Assembly (NCBI RefSeq): GCF_024704835.1
Contig: NZ_JAMXBE010000018.1
Location: forward strand, 16,829-80,828
From: Parapedobacter tibetensis
Lineage (GTDB): Bacteria > Bacteroidota > Bacteroidia > Sphingobacteriales > Sphingobacteriaceae
Length of the DNA: 64,000 bases
Reading direction: 5' to 3'
Shown here: positions 1 to 9,300 of the stretch, piece after piece
How positions within the stretch are numbered: position 1 is the first letter of the stretch
Layout of the letters: each line of letters begins with the position of its first letter
Made by a program: the position numbers and the translations under genes
Notes under the pieces: model-generated
Databases searched by the model: none
What the model was told of the DNA's origin: nothing
What the model saw: only the letters and a program-made list of their open reading frames with translations

Positions 1-655
1 GGGGCAGGAATTCGGCCCGTCCAGTATAGGCCAACCCATCATCCGTCATATTGGCTACCCGTCCTTCTCCGGTACTGATGGCCCCTTTGACGTGGACGGG
101 CACTGATCCAATCTTGGGTGAGTAATAGGCTTTGATGCCAAAGTCGCGGTCGATATTGAATCTCGCATTGACCAGCGAGCGTTCAGCAAATTGCAATTCT
201 CCTGAGGAATTTACTCGTTGACGGTTCCCAGGGAGTTTATTCTGCCCAAAAGCAACATAGAAGTTGTCCGTAAAGTTATAGAAAATAACGGCATCACGTA
301 CAATATTTGGGACATCCGTATCGTCATAATCCTGATCACCACGGGTAAATCCCAGCTGTATGCTATACGACAATTTGGGGTTATAGATATAACCATCCAT
401 ACGTAGCCTCAACCGCCGGATACGGGCTTCAAAGCTTTCCGCACTGAAGTCGTTTCCACTCAAAGAGTTGTATCTCAAACGGCTTTGCATCCTGAACCTG
501 AAATTGATATAGAAGGTTGAATCGTCTCCGGTATATTGGATGCCTTTGAAGTTTTCAATTGTCGGGCGCTCGTCGCGTTGGCGCTGTGCTACAGCGTGAA
601 AGGTTGCAGTTAAAACAAATGTAAATATTAAGCAAGAATGGATAATTTTGTTCAT
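1..655 (-). CDS. Phosphate-selective porin O/P family protein (3' end outside window)
   Basis: Reading down from an ATG at 655, the frame stays open to the left edge, giving about 218 residues. Residues 1-23 form a signal peptide (hydrophobic stretch ending AVAQ). The rest shows alternating aromatic and charged beta-strand patterns typical of an outer-membrane barrel, with porin O/P-like stretches such as FYINFRFRMQSR, FEARIRRLRLRMDG and FYVAFGQNKLPGNR. The family forms outer-membrane channels for anions or phosphate; the actual substrate cannot be read here. It starts only 26 bases after the aguA stop and on the same strand, so cotranscription with aguBA is possible. The C-terminal half is missing only because the window ends. 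Confidence 0.85.
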   Translation of the reverse strand, partial: MNKIIHSCLIFTFVLTATFHAVAQRQRDERPTIENFKGIQYTGDDSTFYINFRFRMQSRLRYNSLSGNDFSAESFEARIRRLRLRMDGYIYNPKLSYSIQLGFTRGDQDYDDTDVPNIVRDAVIFYNFTDNFYVAFGQNKLPGNRQRVNSSGELQFAERSLVNARFNIDRDFGIKAYYSPKIGSVPVHVKGAISTGEGRVANMTDDGLAYTGRAEFLP

Positions 656-681
656 CTCTTGTGATTATGGTGTATCAATTT

Positions 682-1743
682 TTATATTTCAGGTTCCTGT
701 TGGCTCAAACAATGCCAGCTGCCAAGTCCCCATATGATATCGATGCTATCTATACCCACAACTTTGCGATCGGGAAAACAAGTTGCAAGGATATCTAATG
801 CTTTTTGGTCATTTGGATCACGGTAAGTGGGAACCACCACGGCAGCGTTGGAAATGTAAAAGTTGGCATAGGATGCAGGCAGTTGCTGGCCCTCATACAT
901 TACCGGGGCAGGCATGGGCAACTCAACAATGTTAAATTGCTTACCATCCATGAGACGCATGTTCTTAAGTGATTGCAAATTTTTCTGCAGAATGGGATAA
1001 TTTTCATCCGCTCGATTTTCTTCCACAACGGTCACGATGGTGTCGGCGTTGACAAAACGTGTAATGTCATCGATATGGCCATCGGTGTCGTCACCCACTA
1101 TGCCCTCATCAAGCCAAAGGATTTGTGAAACACCATAGTATTGGTAAAGGTATTCCTCGATTTGATGCTGATTGAGATGTGGGTTACGGTTTTTGTTCAA
1201 CAAGCAAGCCCGCGTGGTGAGGATAGTACCCTTTCCGTTGAAGTCAACCGAGCCACCTTCCATTACAATACCAGGATAGTAAACCGGGATATCCAACGCT
1301 TTGCCTACGAGGGTGGGGATGATGTCGTCCTGTTCATAGGGTGGATATTTGTTCCCCCAGGCATTATAGCCCCAATCTATGATGACCTTTTTGATGTCGG
1401 CTTCAGGATTGATGAGGAATGCCGGACCATGGTCCCTGCACCAGGAATCATCCGTTGGATGGAGGAAGAAGGTGATGGTAGTGAGATCCACCTCTGCGTT
1501 GATGAGGTAGTTGGAAGCAAGTTCTTCCATCGCTTCGTCAGTCACGTTGATACAGACCTGTTCGCCGAGAGACACTTCCTTGATGAATCGGCTATAGGGT
1601 TCGTATATGGTATGGAGTTTGCCGGGCCAGCTAGCTTCTTTATGGGGCCAGCTCAGCCATGTGGCAGCGTGTGGATGCCATTCGGCTGGAAAGTAATAAC
1701 CTTTTTCCTTTGGAAGCCCGGTCTTCCCAATTAATTCATTCAT
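682..1743 (-). CDS. aguA: Agmatine deiminase
   Basis: Hydrolyses agmatine to N-carbamoylputrescine and ammonia, the second step of the arginine decarboxylase route to putrescine. The 353-residue product is a normal size for the peptidyl-arginine-deiminase-like family. Visible motifs are DSWCRDHGP (around 100), the EGG and DGHIDD catalytic stretches, and GSWHC near the end, where Cys345 is the expected nucleophile. I chose the ATG at 1743 because it begins the family's N-terminus (MNELIG) and overlaps the aguB stop by 8 bases; a longer frame to 1791 would run deep into aguB. The overlap implies translational coupling with aguB, which acts on its product. Confidence 0.95.
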   Translation of the reverse strand: MNELIGKTGLPKEKGYYFPAEWHPHAATWLSWPHKEASWPGKLHTIYEPYSRFIKEVSLGEQVCINVTDEAMEELASNYLINAEVDLTTITFFLHPTDDSWCRDHGPAFLINPEADIKKVIIDWGYNAWGNKYPPYEQDDIIPTLVGKALDIPVYYPGIVMEGGSVDFNGKGTILTTRACLLNKNRNPHLNQHQIEEYLYQYYGVSQILWLDEGIVGDDTDGHIDDITRFVNADTIVTVVEENRADENYPILQKNLQSLKNMRLMDGKQFNIVELPMPAPVMYEGQQLPASYANFYISNAAVVVPTYRDPNDQKALDILATCFPDRKVVGIDSIDIIWGLGSWHCLSQQEPEI

Positions 1744-2602
1744 CAATGAAACGTTTTGTGATGGGCTGATAACTATCCACTCGCCGGTCACGCAGGAACG
1801 GCCAATGTGTCCGGTAATAATCAGACTGTCCGAGATCCACTTCGGTCACCGCGGTTTCCTCGGTATCATGCGACGCTTTATAAAGCAAGCTGCCAAAGGG
1901 GTTGGCAATGAATGATCCTCCCCAAAACTTCATATCTGCTTCTGCACCCACCCGGTTCACGGATACGACGGGAATCCCATTTGCCACGGCATGCGACCGT
2001 TGGATCGTCTGCCAGGCATTGTATTGCTCGGTATTGGTGGCATCTTCCTGCATGTTGGCCCAACCGATTGCGGTAGGATAGAAGAGTATCTCGGCACCCA
2101 TTAAAGCCGTGATACGGGCCGCTTCGGGATACCATTGATCCCAACAGATTAGCACGCCAATCGTAGCGTATTTTGTTTTGAAAACCTTATAGCCTAGATC
2201 TCCGGGAGTGAAGTAGAATTTTTCATAATATCCGGGATCGTCTGGGATGTGCATTTTGCGGTATTTGCCCAGGTAACTACCATCCGCATCGATTACCGCT
2301 GTCGTATTATGATATATGCCTTGCGTGCGTTTTTCAAACAGGGAGGCGATCACCACCACACCCAATTCAGCTGCAACGGCAGAAAGTGTATCAGTAGATG
2401 GTCCAGGAATGCTTTCTGCTAGTAGAAAGTTGTCATAATCTTCCACATCACAGAAATACAAGGTATTGAAGATCTCCTGTAGGCATATGATTTGCGCGCC
2501 CTTGTCGGCGGCCACTCGGATTTGTCCCACGGCCTTGTCGAGGTTGGCACCCTTGTCGGCTACGCAACTCATCTGCACGGTTCCGATTCTTACTTTGGTC
2601 AT
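1736..2602 (-). CDS. aguB: N-carbamoylputrescine amidase
   Basis: Nitrilase-superfamily enzyme that turns N-carbamoylputrescine into putrescine, CO2 and ammonia. The 288-residue protein keeps the Glu-Lys-Cys triad: Glu43 in LQEIF, Lys116 in YRKMHIPD and Cys153 in LICWDQWYPE. The residues around Cys153 and the FTPGDLG stretch match the AguB subgroup rather than generic nitrilases. It is followed by aguA with an 8-base overlap, giving a complete agmatine-to-putrescine module. The gene begins 33 bases after the rpoN stop. A promoter-like TAATTTTG lies in that gap on the minus strand, so it may be transcribed independently of rpoN. Confidence 0.95.
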   Translation of the reverse strand: MTKVRIGTVQMSCVADKGANLDKAVGQIRVAADKGAQIICLQEIFNTLYFCDVEDYDNFLLAESIPGPSTDTLSAVAAELGVVVIASLFEKRTQGIYHNTTAVIDADGSYLGKYRKMHIPDDPGYYEKFYFTPGDLGYKVFKTKYATIGVLICWDQWYPEAARITALMGAEILFYPTAIGWANMQEDATNTEQYNAWQTIQRSHAVANGIPVVSVNRVGAEADMKFWGGSFIANPFGSLLYKASHDTEETAVTEVDLGQSDYYRTHWPFLRDRRVDSYQPITKRFIDE

Positions 2603-2622
2603 GACTCGATGTTTTGAACGAG

Positions 2623-2653
2623 CAAAATTACGAAATCACAGCTGTTTCCGCAA
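2623..2653 (-). promoter_or_regulatory. Putative promoter of aguBA
   Basis: On the minus strand TAATTTTG (2623-2630) matches the Bacteroidota -7 consensus TAnnTTTG, with TTG (2651-2653) 20 bases upstream. It overlaps the 3' end of rpoN and sits just ahead of aguB. Confidence 0.5.
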
Positions 2654-4117
2654 CCGTGCCACCGGTATCCCCATAGCCTCCCGATATTTAGCCACAGTGC
2701 GGCGTGCAATAGTATAACCCTTTTCTTTTAATATTTCGGTCAGTTTCTCATCCGCCAACGGTTTTCGTTTGTTCTCGGAGGAAATGCACTCTTCCAATAT
2801 TTTCTTCACCTCTTTATTAGACACTTCCTCGCCACTATCGGTTTGGATGGCTTCCGAAAAGAATGATTTGAGCAGGAAAGTACCAAATTCCGTCTGCACA
2901 TATTTAGAATTGGCTACGCGAGATACCGTGGAAATGTCCATATCAATGCGGTCGGCGATATCTTTGAGGATCATCGGTCTCAGCTTACGCTCATCAGCCG
3001 TAAGGAAATAGTCATATTGGTAGTTCATGATGGCGTTCATGGTCTTGAGGAGCGTCTGTTGGCGTTGCTTGATGGCATCGATAAACCATTTTGCCGAATC
3101 GAGCTTTTGCTTGACGAATTGTACTGCCTCTTTCATCTTTTTATCTTTTTGGGCAGCCTTATCGTAATGATCGAACATTTCTTGATAAGATCGGCTTACG
3201 CGAAGCTCTGGCGCATTGCGAGCATTGAGCGTCAGGTGGAGCACCCCATCGTTGTTGCTGATATGGAAATCCGGGATGATGTGCAACTGCTTACCGGCCA
3301 CGGCTCCCGAATCACCAGGCTTAGGATTAAGCTTGAGGATTTCGTTTACGATTTCCTTCAATTCACTCGAATTGATATTGAGTGAACGTTCCAACTTGTC
3401 ATAATGCTTTTTGGTGAATTCATCGAGGTGGTTTTCTACAACAGCCATTGCCTTTTTGATGATGGGGCTCTCCTGGTCCTTTTTGCGAAGTTGTATAAGC
3501 AGACACTCTTGTAGGTTGCGCGCGCCAATGCCTGGAGGATCAAATTCCTGGATGATTTTTAAGAGGTCTTCCACCTCATGTTCTTCGGCGATGACATTCT
3601 GAGAAAACGCTAAGTCATCGATTAATGAGGAAATGGGCCTTCTAAGGTAGCCATCGTCATCCAAACTGCCAATGATTTGCTGTCCGACAAGAAAATCCTT
3701 GTCAGATAATGCCAGAAGGTCCAATTGCTGTTGAAGATTTTCGAAGAATGAGTTTTGGACGGCTATGGGGATTTCCTTGCGGTCATCCTCGTCATCGCCA
3801 CCATTGCTTTGATTACCTGCATAGTCACTGACATCATCCGCCTGTAGGTAGTCGTCCACATTGAATTCATCAAGGTCACTACTTTGGCTATCTTCGCTAA
3901 AACTCTCCTCATCTGGGTCCTTATCCGGATACTCCTCCGCAGGCTCGTTCATATTGGCCAAGCTGATGTCATCCAGAGCAGGGTTTTCTTCCAATTCCTC
4001 CTTGATGCGGGTATCCAATGATACGGTAGGCACCTGCAGCAGTTTGATAAACTGGATTTGCTGAGGGGATAATTTTTGTAATAATTTCTGTTGTAAAGTC
4101 TGTCTTAGCATAATCAA
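2636..4117 (-). CDS. rpoN: RNA polymerase sigma-54 factor
   Basis: Alternative sigma factor that directs RNA polymerase to -24/-12 promoters and needs AAA+ activators. The 493-residue protein has the expected order: a Gln/Leu-rich N-terminal activator-interacting region (residues 1-50), an acidic linker (about 55-115), a core-binding domain and a C-terminal DNA-binding domain. The RpoN box ARRTVAKYRE lies at 471-480. Two start codons are possible (4117, and 4111 giving MLRQTL); the upstream one is kept. A TATGTTTG at 4127-4134 on the minus strand could be its -7 promoter element, but no good -33 element is seen. Confidence 0.96.
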   Translation of the reverse strand: MIMLRQTLQQKLLQKLSPQQIQFIKLLQVPTVSLDTRIKEELEENPALDDISLANMNEPAEEYPDKDPDEESFSEDSQSSDLDEFNVDDYLQADDVSDYAGNQSNGGDDEDDRKEIPIAVQNSFFENLQQQLDLLALSDKDFLVGQQIIGSLDDDGYLRRPISSLIDDLAFSQNVIAEEHEVEDLLKIIQEFDPPGIGARNLQECLLIQLRKKDQESPIIKKAMAVVENHLDEFTKKHYDKLERSLNINSSELKEIVNEILKLNPKPGDSGAVAGKQLHIIPDFHISNNDGVLHLTLNARNAPELRVSRSYQEMFDHYDKAAQKDKKMKEAVQFVKQKLDSAKWFIDAIKQRQQTLLKTMNAIMNYQYDYFLTADERKLRPMILKDIADRIDMDISTVSRVANSKYVQTEFGTFLLKSFFSEAIQTDSGEEVSNKEVKKILEECISSENKRKPLADEKLTEILKEKGYTIARRTVAKYREAMGIPVARLRKQL

Positions 4118-4318
4118 ATCACTTCACAAACATACGTAAAATATGATATAATATCGTGTGGATACACGACAAATCGCACGCTGGTATCAATAGAGTAGCC
4201 TTTCCTTGGAATTCCCCTGTTTGAACGGTTTTTTATATCACGTACTATTTTTTGAGTTTTATTTGGACGTATGAAGTTTCTTTATTTACTTTGTAATTCA
4301 AAGTTCTTTTAAGTTATT

Positions 4319-5761
4319 ATGATTATGAAACCAGAACAGCAACGCTATGGACTAGGCCAATGGCTTAGCAGATCAGTATCAGCCAAACTTTTATTCATCG
4401 GTACGCTCATTTTGCTGCTGTTGATTCCCTCATTATGGATTTCCTCACTCATCGAGGAGCGACAACACCGACAGCAAAGCGTGGTTAGGGAAATCGGACA
4501 GAAGTGGTCCGGTCAGCAGGTAATCGGCGGCCCCGTAATGGTGGTGCCCTACAAAACAATGATTAAAACCATGGTCGGCGAAGTGGAGAAGTTTGAGGAA
4601 CGCATTCAGTACTTGTATGTATTGCCCGATGAATTGGAGGTTGCCGCGCAAACGAAAACTGAGTTGCTTTACCGAGGTATCTTCAAAGCGGTGGTATACC
4701 AAGCCAAGTTACAGGTAAAAGGGCACTTTGGGCCACTGGATTTGGCTAGGGCTAAAGTGGCTGCTGAGGATGTGCAATGGGATGAGGTTCGCTTGGCAGT
4801 AGGAGTAGGGGATCTGAAAGGGCTGAAAAATAACCCGAACTTGGACGTTGGCGGACAGGTATACGAGCCTGAGACGGATTTTTCCACCAAAGGTGCCTTT
4901 AGCCAAAACTTGATGGTGGCCCCCGACCTTGGGGAGGGATTGTTGGACGGTGTACCCTTCCGTTTTGAGTTAGACCTCAAGGGTAGTGAGTCGCTCCACT
5001 TCATTCCATTGGCCAAAAACACGATCGTATCAATACAGGGCGATTGGGCGACCCCCAGCTTCGGGGGGAGTTTTCTGCCCGAAACACGTAAAGTGGATGA
5101 CACTGGGTTTACGGCATCATGGCAGGTACCACATTTTTCACGGAAATTGCCCCAACAATGGACCTCGGATGGCACCACTATCCAAGGAGTATGGAATGAT
5201 TTTAATGACATCGAATACTACACCACCGAAGTGATGCCCGGAAACTCGCGATCGGCCTATGCAGATGTACAAGAGGCGGAAGCCTTTGGCGTTCATTTTC
5301 TCCAGCCGGTAGACCATTACCAGAAAGCGGAACGCACGGCGAAATATGCTATCCTCATCATCCTGCTAACATTTGTATCGCTCTTCTTCACCGAGATCAT
5401 TACCAAAAAGCGGATACACATCATCCAATACTTGTTAATTGGTGCTGCCATGATTGTGTATTACTGTCTTTTGTTATCGTTTGCAGAGCATGTAGGCTTT
5501 AACATGGCATACTTTATTGCCTCGTCGGCCACCATCATCTTGGTCAGCGTTTTCATTGCCAAACTGCTTGGTCGGCTCAAGATGGCCTTATTATTTGCTG
5601 CCATCATGTCGTTTTTTTACTTATTTATCTTCACAATCATTCAGTTGCAGGACATGGCCTTGCTTTTCGGTAGCATCGGACTTTTTATTACGATCGCTTT
5701 ACTGATGTATTTTTCGGGACGGATAAATTGGCAACAGGAAGAGGAGCAGGCTTCTAAATAA
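4319..5761 (+). CDS. creD: CreD-family inner membrane protein
   Basis: 480 residues of the CreD family, whose role is envelope-related and poorly defined (colicin tolerance in enterobacteria). One N-terminal membrane helix (about 25-47) is followed by the family signature GGPVMVVPY near residues 71-79. A long periplasmic beta-rich domain follows, then five or six C-terminal membrane helices (about 340-475). It stands alone between rpoN and trxA, with no creBC-type sensor pair nearby, so regulation by such a system cannot be inferred. Start codons at 4319 and 4325 are both possible. A TTTG-N21-TACTTTG promoter-like pattern precedes the gene at about 4262-4293. Confidence 0.9.
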   Translation: MIMKPEQQRYGLGQWLSRSVSAKLLFIGTLILLLLIPSLWISSLIEERQHRQQSVVREIGQKWSGQQVIGGPVMVVPYKTMIKTMVGEVEKFEERIQYLYVLPDELEVAAQTKTELLYRGIFKAVVYQAKLQVKGHFGPLDLARAKVAAEDVQWDEVRLAVGVGDLKGLKNNPNLDVGGQVYEPETDFSTKGAFSQNLMVAPDLGEGLLDGVPFRFELDLKGSESLHFIPLAKNTIVSIQGDWATPSFGGSFLPETRKVDDTGFTASWQVPHFSRKLPQQWTSDGTTIQGVWNDFNDIEYYTTEVMPGNSRSAYADVQEAEAFGVHFLQPVDHYQKAERTAKYAILIILLTFVSLFFTEIITKKRIHIIQYLLIGAAMIVYYCLLLSFAEHVGFNMAYFIASSATIILVSVFIAKLLGRLKMALLFAAIMSFFYLFIFTIIQLQDMALLFGSIGLFITIALLMYFSGRINWQQEEEQASK

Positions 5762-5783
5762 AGGTTGGCCTAGTTATAGGCAT

Positions 5784-5814
5784 AAAAAAGAGGCTATCGA
5801 ATAGCCTCTTTTTT
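5784..5814. terminator. Bidirectional intrinsic terminator between creD and trxA
   Basis: A perfect 14-bp inverted repeat (5784-5797 with 5801-5814) with a 3-base loop. An A-tract precedes and a T-tract follows the GC-containing core AGAGGCTAT, so it can terminate both converging genes. Confidence 0.9.
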
Positions 5815-5827
5815 ATATAACTTGTTT

Positions 5828-6145
5828 TTACAGTTGCTTAACCAGTTTATCAGTCAATACGGATTTGGGTACAGCACCAATTTGCTTATCCACGATCTCG
5901 CCATTCTTGAAAAACAACAATGCCGGAATATTACGGATACCATATTTTACCGAGATATCGGGATTATGGTCCACATTTACCTTACCCACCACGGCCCTGC
6001 CGTCATATTCTTTGGCCAATTCTTCCACAATGGGGCCCACCATGCGGCACGGACCGCACCATTCTGCCCAAAAATCTATCAATACAGGTTTGTCCGATTG
6101 CAATACAACTTCATCAAAGTTGCTGTCTGTGATTTCTAATGCCAT
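5828..6145 (-). CDS. trxA: Thioredoxin
   Basis: Cytoplasmic thiol-disulfide oxidoreductase of 105 residues, the usual size. The active site WCGPC has its redox cysteines at 30 and 33; the buried Asp24 (in IDFWAEW) and the cis-proline loop (RNIPALL) are present. It converges on creD across a shared terminator and lies downstream of dnaE on the same strand with a 161-base gap. That gap contains an AGCTGATAGC-like intergenic repeat. This is a canonical housekeeping thioredoxin rather than a secreted family member, since there is no signal peptide. Confidence 0.97.
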   Translation of the reverse strand: MALEITDSNFDEVVLQSDKPVLIDFWAEWCGPCRMVGPIVEELAKEYDGRAVVGKVNVDHNPDISVKYGIRNIPALLFFKNGEIVDKQIGAVPKSVLTDKLVKQL

Positions 6146-6160
6146 GATTTTTGTTAGTTA

Positions 6161-6203
6161 TGACTATCAGCTATCAGCCATTCGCTTTTAGCTACCAGCC
6201 GTT
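6161..6203. repeat. AGCTGATAGC-type intergenic repeat
   Basis: The stretch between trxA and dnaE repeats the pattern CTATCAGC / TAGCTACCAGC. Similar low-complexity runs occur at 30846-30886 and 35531-35550, always between genes. Confidence 0.5.
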
Positions 6204-6306
6204 TTTATTTGATAATTTACTTTTTAAATCCAACTTCCGGATTTTCCGTCTTCACAAAGGTAATCATCAAATTCATTGCCAAGGCATAAAAGCAGACAAT
6301 CTGACA

Positions 6307-9300
6307 TTAATTTAACTTGTAGTTGACACCGTTCATTTCGGTAAGTGCCTCAATAAAATCGTTGCTTGGGCTGATTTTTACGCCTTTCGACGGCATTTCA
6401 ATGCTGATTTCCGCGTCGAAATCCCGCACCGCAAATCTCAATTGGCAGGTTTTGTTTTCGTGTTGCTCCATATTGGCGTGCACGATGTGTTTGATACGGC
6501 TCACAAAATCATCATCCAATTCATGCAAAGGGATTTGTATGGTGATGCATTTGGCTAGCTTATCCCGCAAATCCGAAAGCAGCTGCATGCTTTTCACCTC
6601 AAAACCCCAATTACCAACCTGTCGGTAACGTTCTTGAATGACACCCCTTACCTGTATGAAGTAACCCTCGTGGAGGTATCCCTTCATCTTCACATAATCC
6701 TCGCCAAATAAGGCAATTTCATAGGAGTCCGTATAATCCTCAAGCATCATCACGCCAAAGGGTTTGCCGTTTTTGGTGATACGGTGGTTGGCGGCAGTTA
6801 CCATTCCACCAATGATGAGTTCCCTATTCTTAATTTTATTGAATTCCATACGGACCTCATCGTCTATTTCCAGTCCCTTTACTTTATCGATGAACGTAAG
6901 CAAACGTACCGGATGTTGGCAGAAATGGTCGATTTCGAACCTATAATTGTCTAACGGATGGCTGGTGAGGTAAATACCGATGACATCCTTTTCGTACTTT
7001 AGTTTTTCGATTAATCCCCATTCCGGGCAAACGGGGAGGGTAGGTTCGGGGATCTGAATTTCACTGCTGTCACCAAAGAGGCTTACCTGTGCCGAATTTT
7101 CATTCTCCTTATATTTTGCGCTATATTTCAACGCCTTTTCCAAGGCAGTCCCCCCATCTCCGTCGGCATGGAAATATTGTGCACGGTGCGTGCCCGGGAA
7201 ACAATCAAATCCGCCGGCATAGGCAAGGCTTTCAAAAGCCTTTTTGTTGGCAGCCCGCAGATCAATACGTCTTGCGAGGTCAAAGATGGATTTATAGGGG
7301 CTGTCTTCTCGATTTTGGACAATGGTTTCCACGGCTCCAGCCCCCACGCCTTTCACAGCTCCCATCCCGAAACGGATAGCATTCTGTTCGTTTACGGCAA
7401 ATTTATAGAACGACTCATTGACATCGGGCCCCAAGACCTGTAGGCCCATCCGCTTGCATTCTTCCATGAAGAATGTAACTTGTTTGATGTCGTTCATGTT
7501 GTTAGACAGCACGGCAGCCATATACTCTGCGGGGTAGTGGGCCTTGAGGTAGGCAGTTTGGTAGGCCACCCAAGCGTAGCAAGTGGAATGCGACTTGTTA
7601 AACGCATAGCTAGCAAATGCTTCCCAATCTTTCCATATTTTCTCAAGCACTTTAGCGCTGTGGCCGTTGGCGGCGGCTTGCTCGATAAATCTTGGCTTCA
7701 TCTTATCGAGTACATCACGCTGCTTTTTACCCATGGCTTTACGGAGTACATCCGCCTCGCCTTTGGTGAAGTTGGCGAGTTTTTGCGACAAGAGCATCAC
7801 CTGCTCTTGGTATACGGTTATTCCGTAGGTTTCCTTGAGGTATTCCTCACAGGCTTCCAAATCATAGGCAATGGGTTCATGGCCATGCTTACGGCGGATG
7901 AAACTGGGAATATATTCCATAGGACCCGGACGGTATAAGGCATTCATGGCTATCAAGTCACCAAAAACCGTAGGCTTAAGATCCTTCATGTGTTTTTGCA
8001 TGCCGGGCGACTCGTATTGGAAGATGCCGATGGTTTCGCCGCGTTGGAAAAGCTCGTAGGTTTTTTGGTCGTCTATCGGGAATTCATCGGGGTTGAGCTC
8101 AATACCATGCCGAAGCTTCACGATTTTCACCGTATCCTTGATAAGCGTAAGGGTTTTAAGGCCCAGGAAGTCCATTTTGAGCAACCCAGCGCTTTCTACT
8201 ACGGAGTTATCAAATTGTGTAACGTACAGATCGGAATCCTTGGCTGTAGCTACCGGTACAAAGTTGGTGATGTCATCAGGCGTGATGATGACGCCGCATG
8301 CATGTATACCTGTGTTGCGTAGTGATCCTTCGAGTATTTTGGCTTGGCGGATGGTTTCAGCTTCCACACCGGTGCCGCCTGCAATGGAGACCAGTTGTTG
8401 AACGTTTTCCAATTCCTCCGAACGCAGGGCACTTTTCAGTGCCTGCGCATCCATACTGAAGATTTTATTGAGTTTCAGGTTGGGAATGAGCTTGGCAATC
8501 TTATCGGCCTCAAACAAAGGTAAATCCAGCACCCTTGCCGTGTCACGTATTGAGGATTTGGCTGCCATGGTGCCATAGGTGATGATCTGAGCTACCTGGT
8601 TTGCGCCATATTTATTGATCACATAATCCATCACGCGTCCGCGGCCCTCGTCGTCGAAATCAATGTCGATATCGGGCATGGAAACACGGTCAGGATTGAG
8701 GAACCGTTCGAAAAGCAGGTCGTATGCAATGGGGTCGATGTTGGTGATGCCCAAGCAATAAGCCACCGCCGAGCCTGCCGCTGAACCCCGGCCGGGCCCT
8801 ACCGATACATCCAATTTTCGGGCCTCTGCAATAAAATCTTGAACGATGAGGAAATAGCCCGGATATCCGGTATTCTCGATGGTTTTCAGTTCGAAATCCA
8901 ATCGCTCGCGTATTTCGGGCGTAATTTCCGGATATCGTTTTTCTGCCCCTACATAGGTGAGGTGGCGTAAATACTTGTTTTCACCCCGTTTTCCACCATC
9001 CAGTTTATCCTCATCCACTTGAAACTCGTTCGGGATACCAAACTTAGGTAACAGCACATCACGATACAACGAGTATGGTTCGATTTTATCCAGGATTTCC
9101 TGGATGTTGAGGATGGCCTCGGGTAGGTCGACAAAGTCCTTTCGCATTTCCTCGCCCGATTTGAAGTAGTATTCGTCATTGGGAAGCCCGAAGCGGAAAC
9201 CACGGCCACGACCCTTTGGGGTGGTCAGTTTTTCCCCATCCTTCACACAAAGCAGGATATCGTGCGCATGGGCGTCTGCTTTGTTTATATAATACGTATT

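Noticed and set aside
4669..5211. 180-codon minus-strand frame inside creD
   Set aside because: Antisense shadow; no start context or family match.
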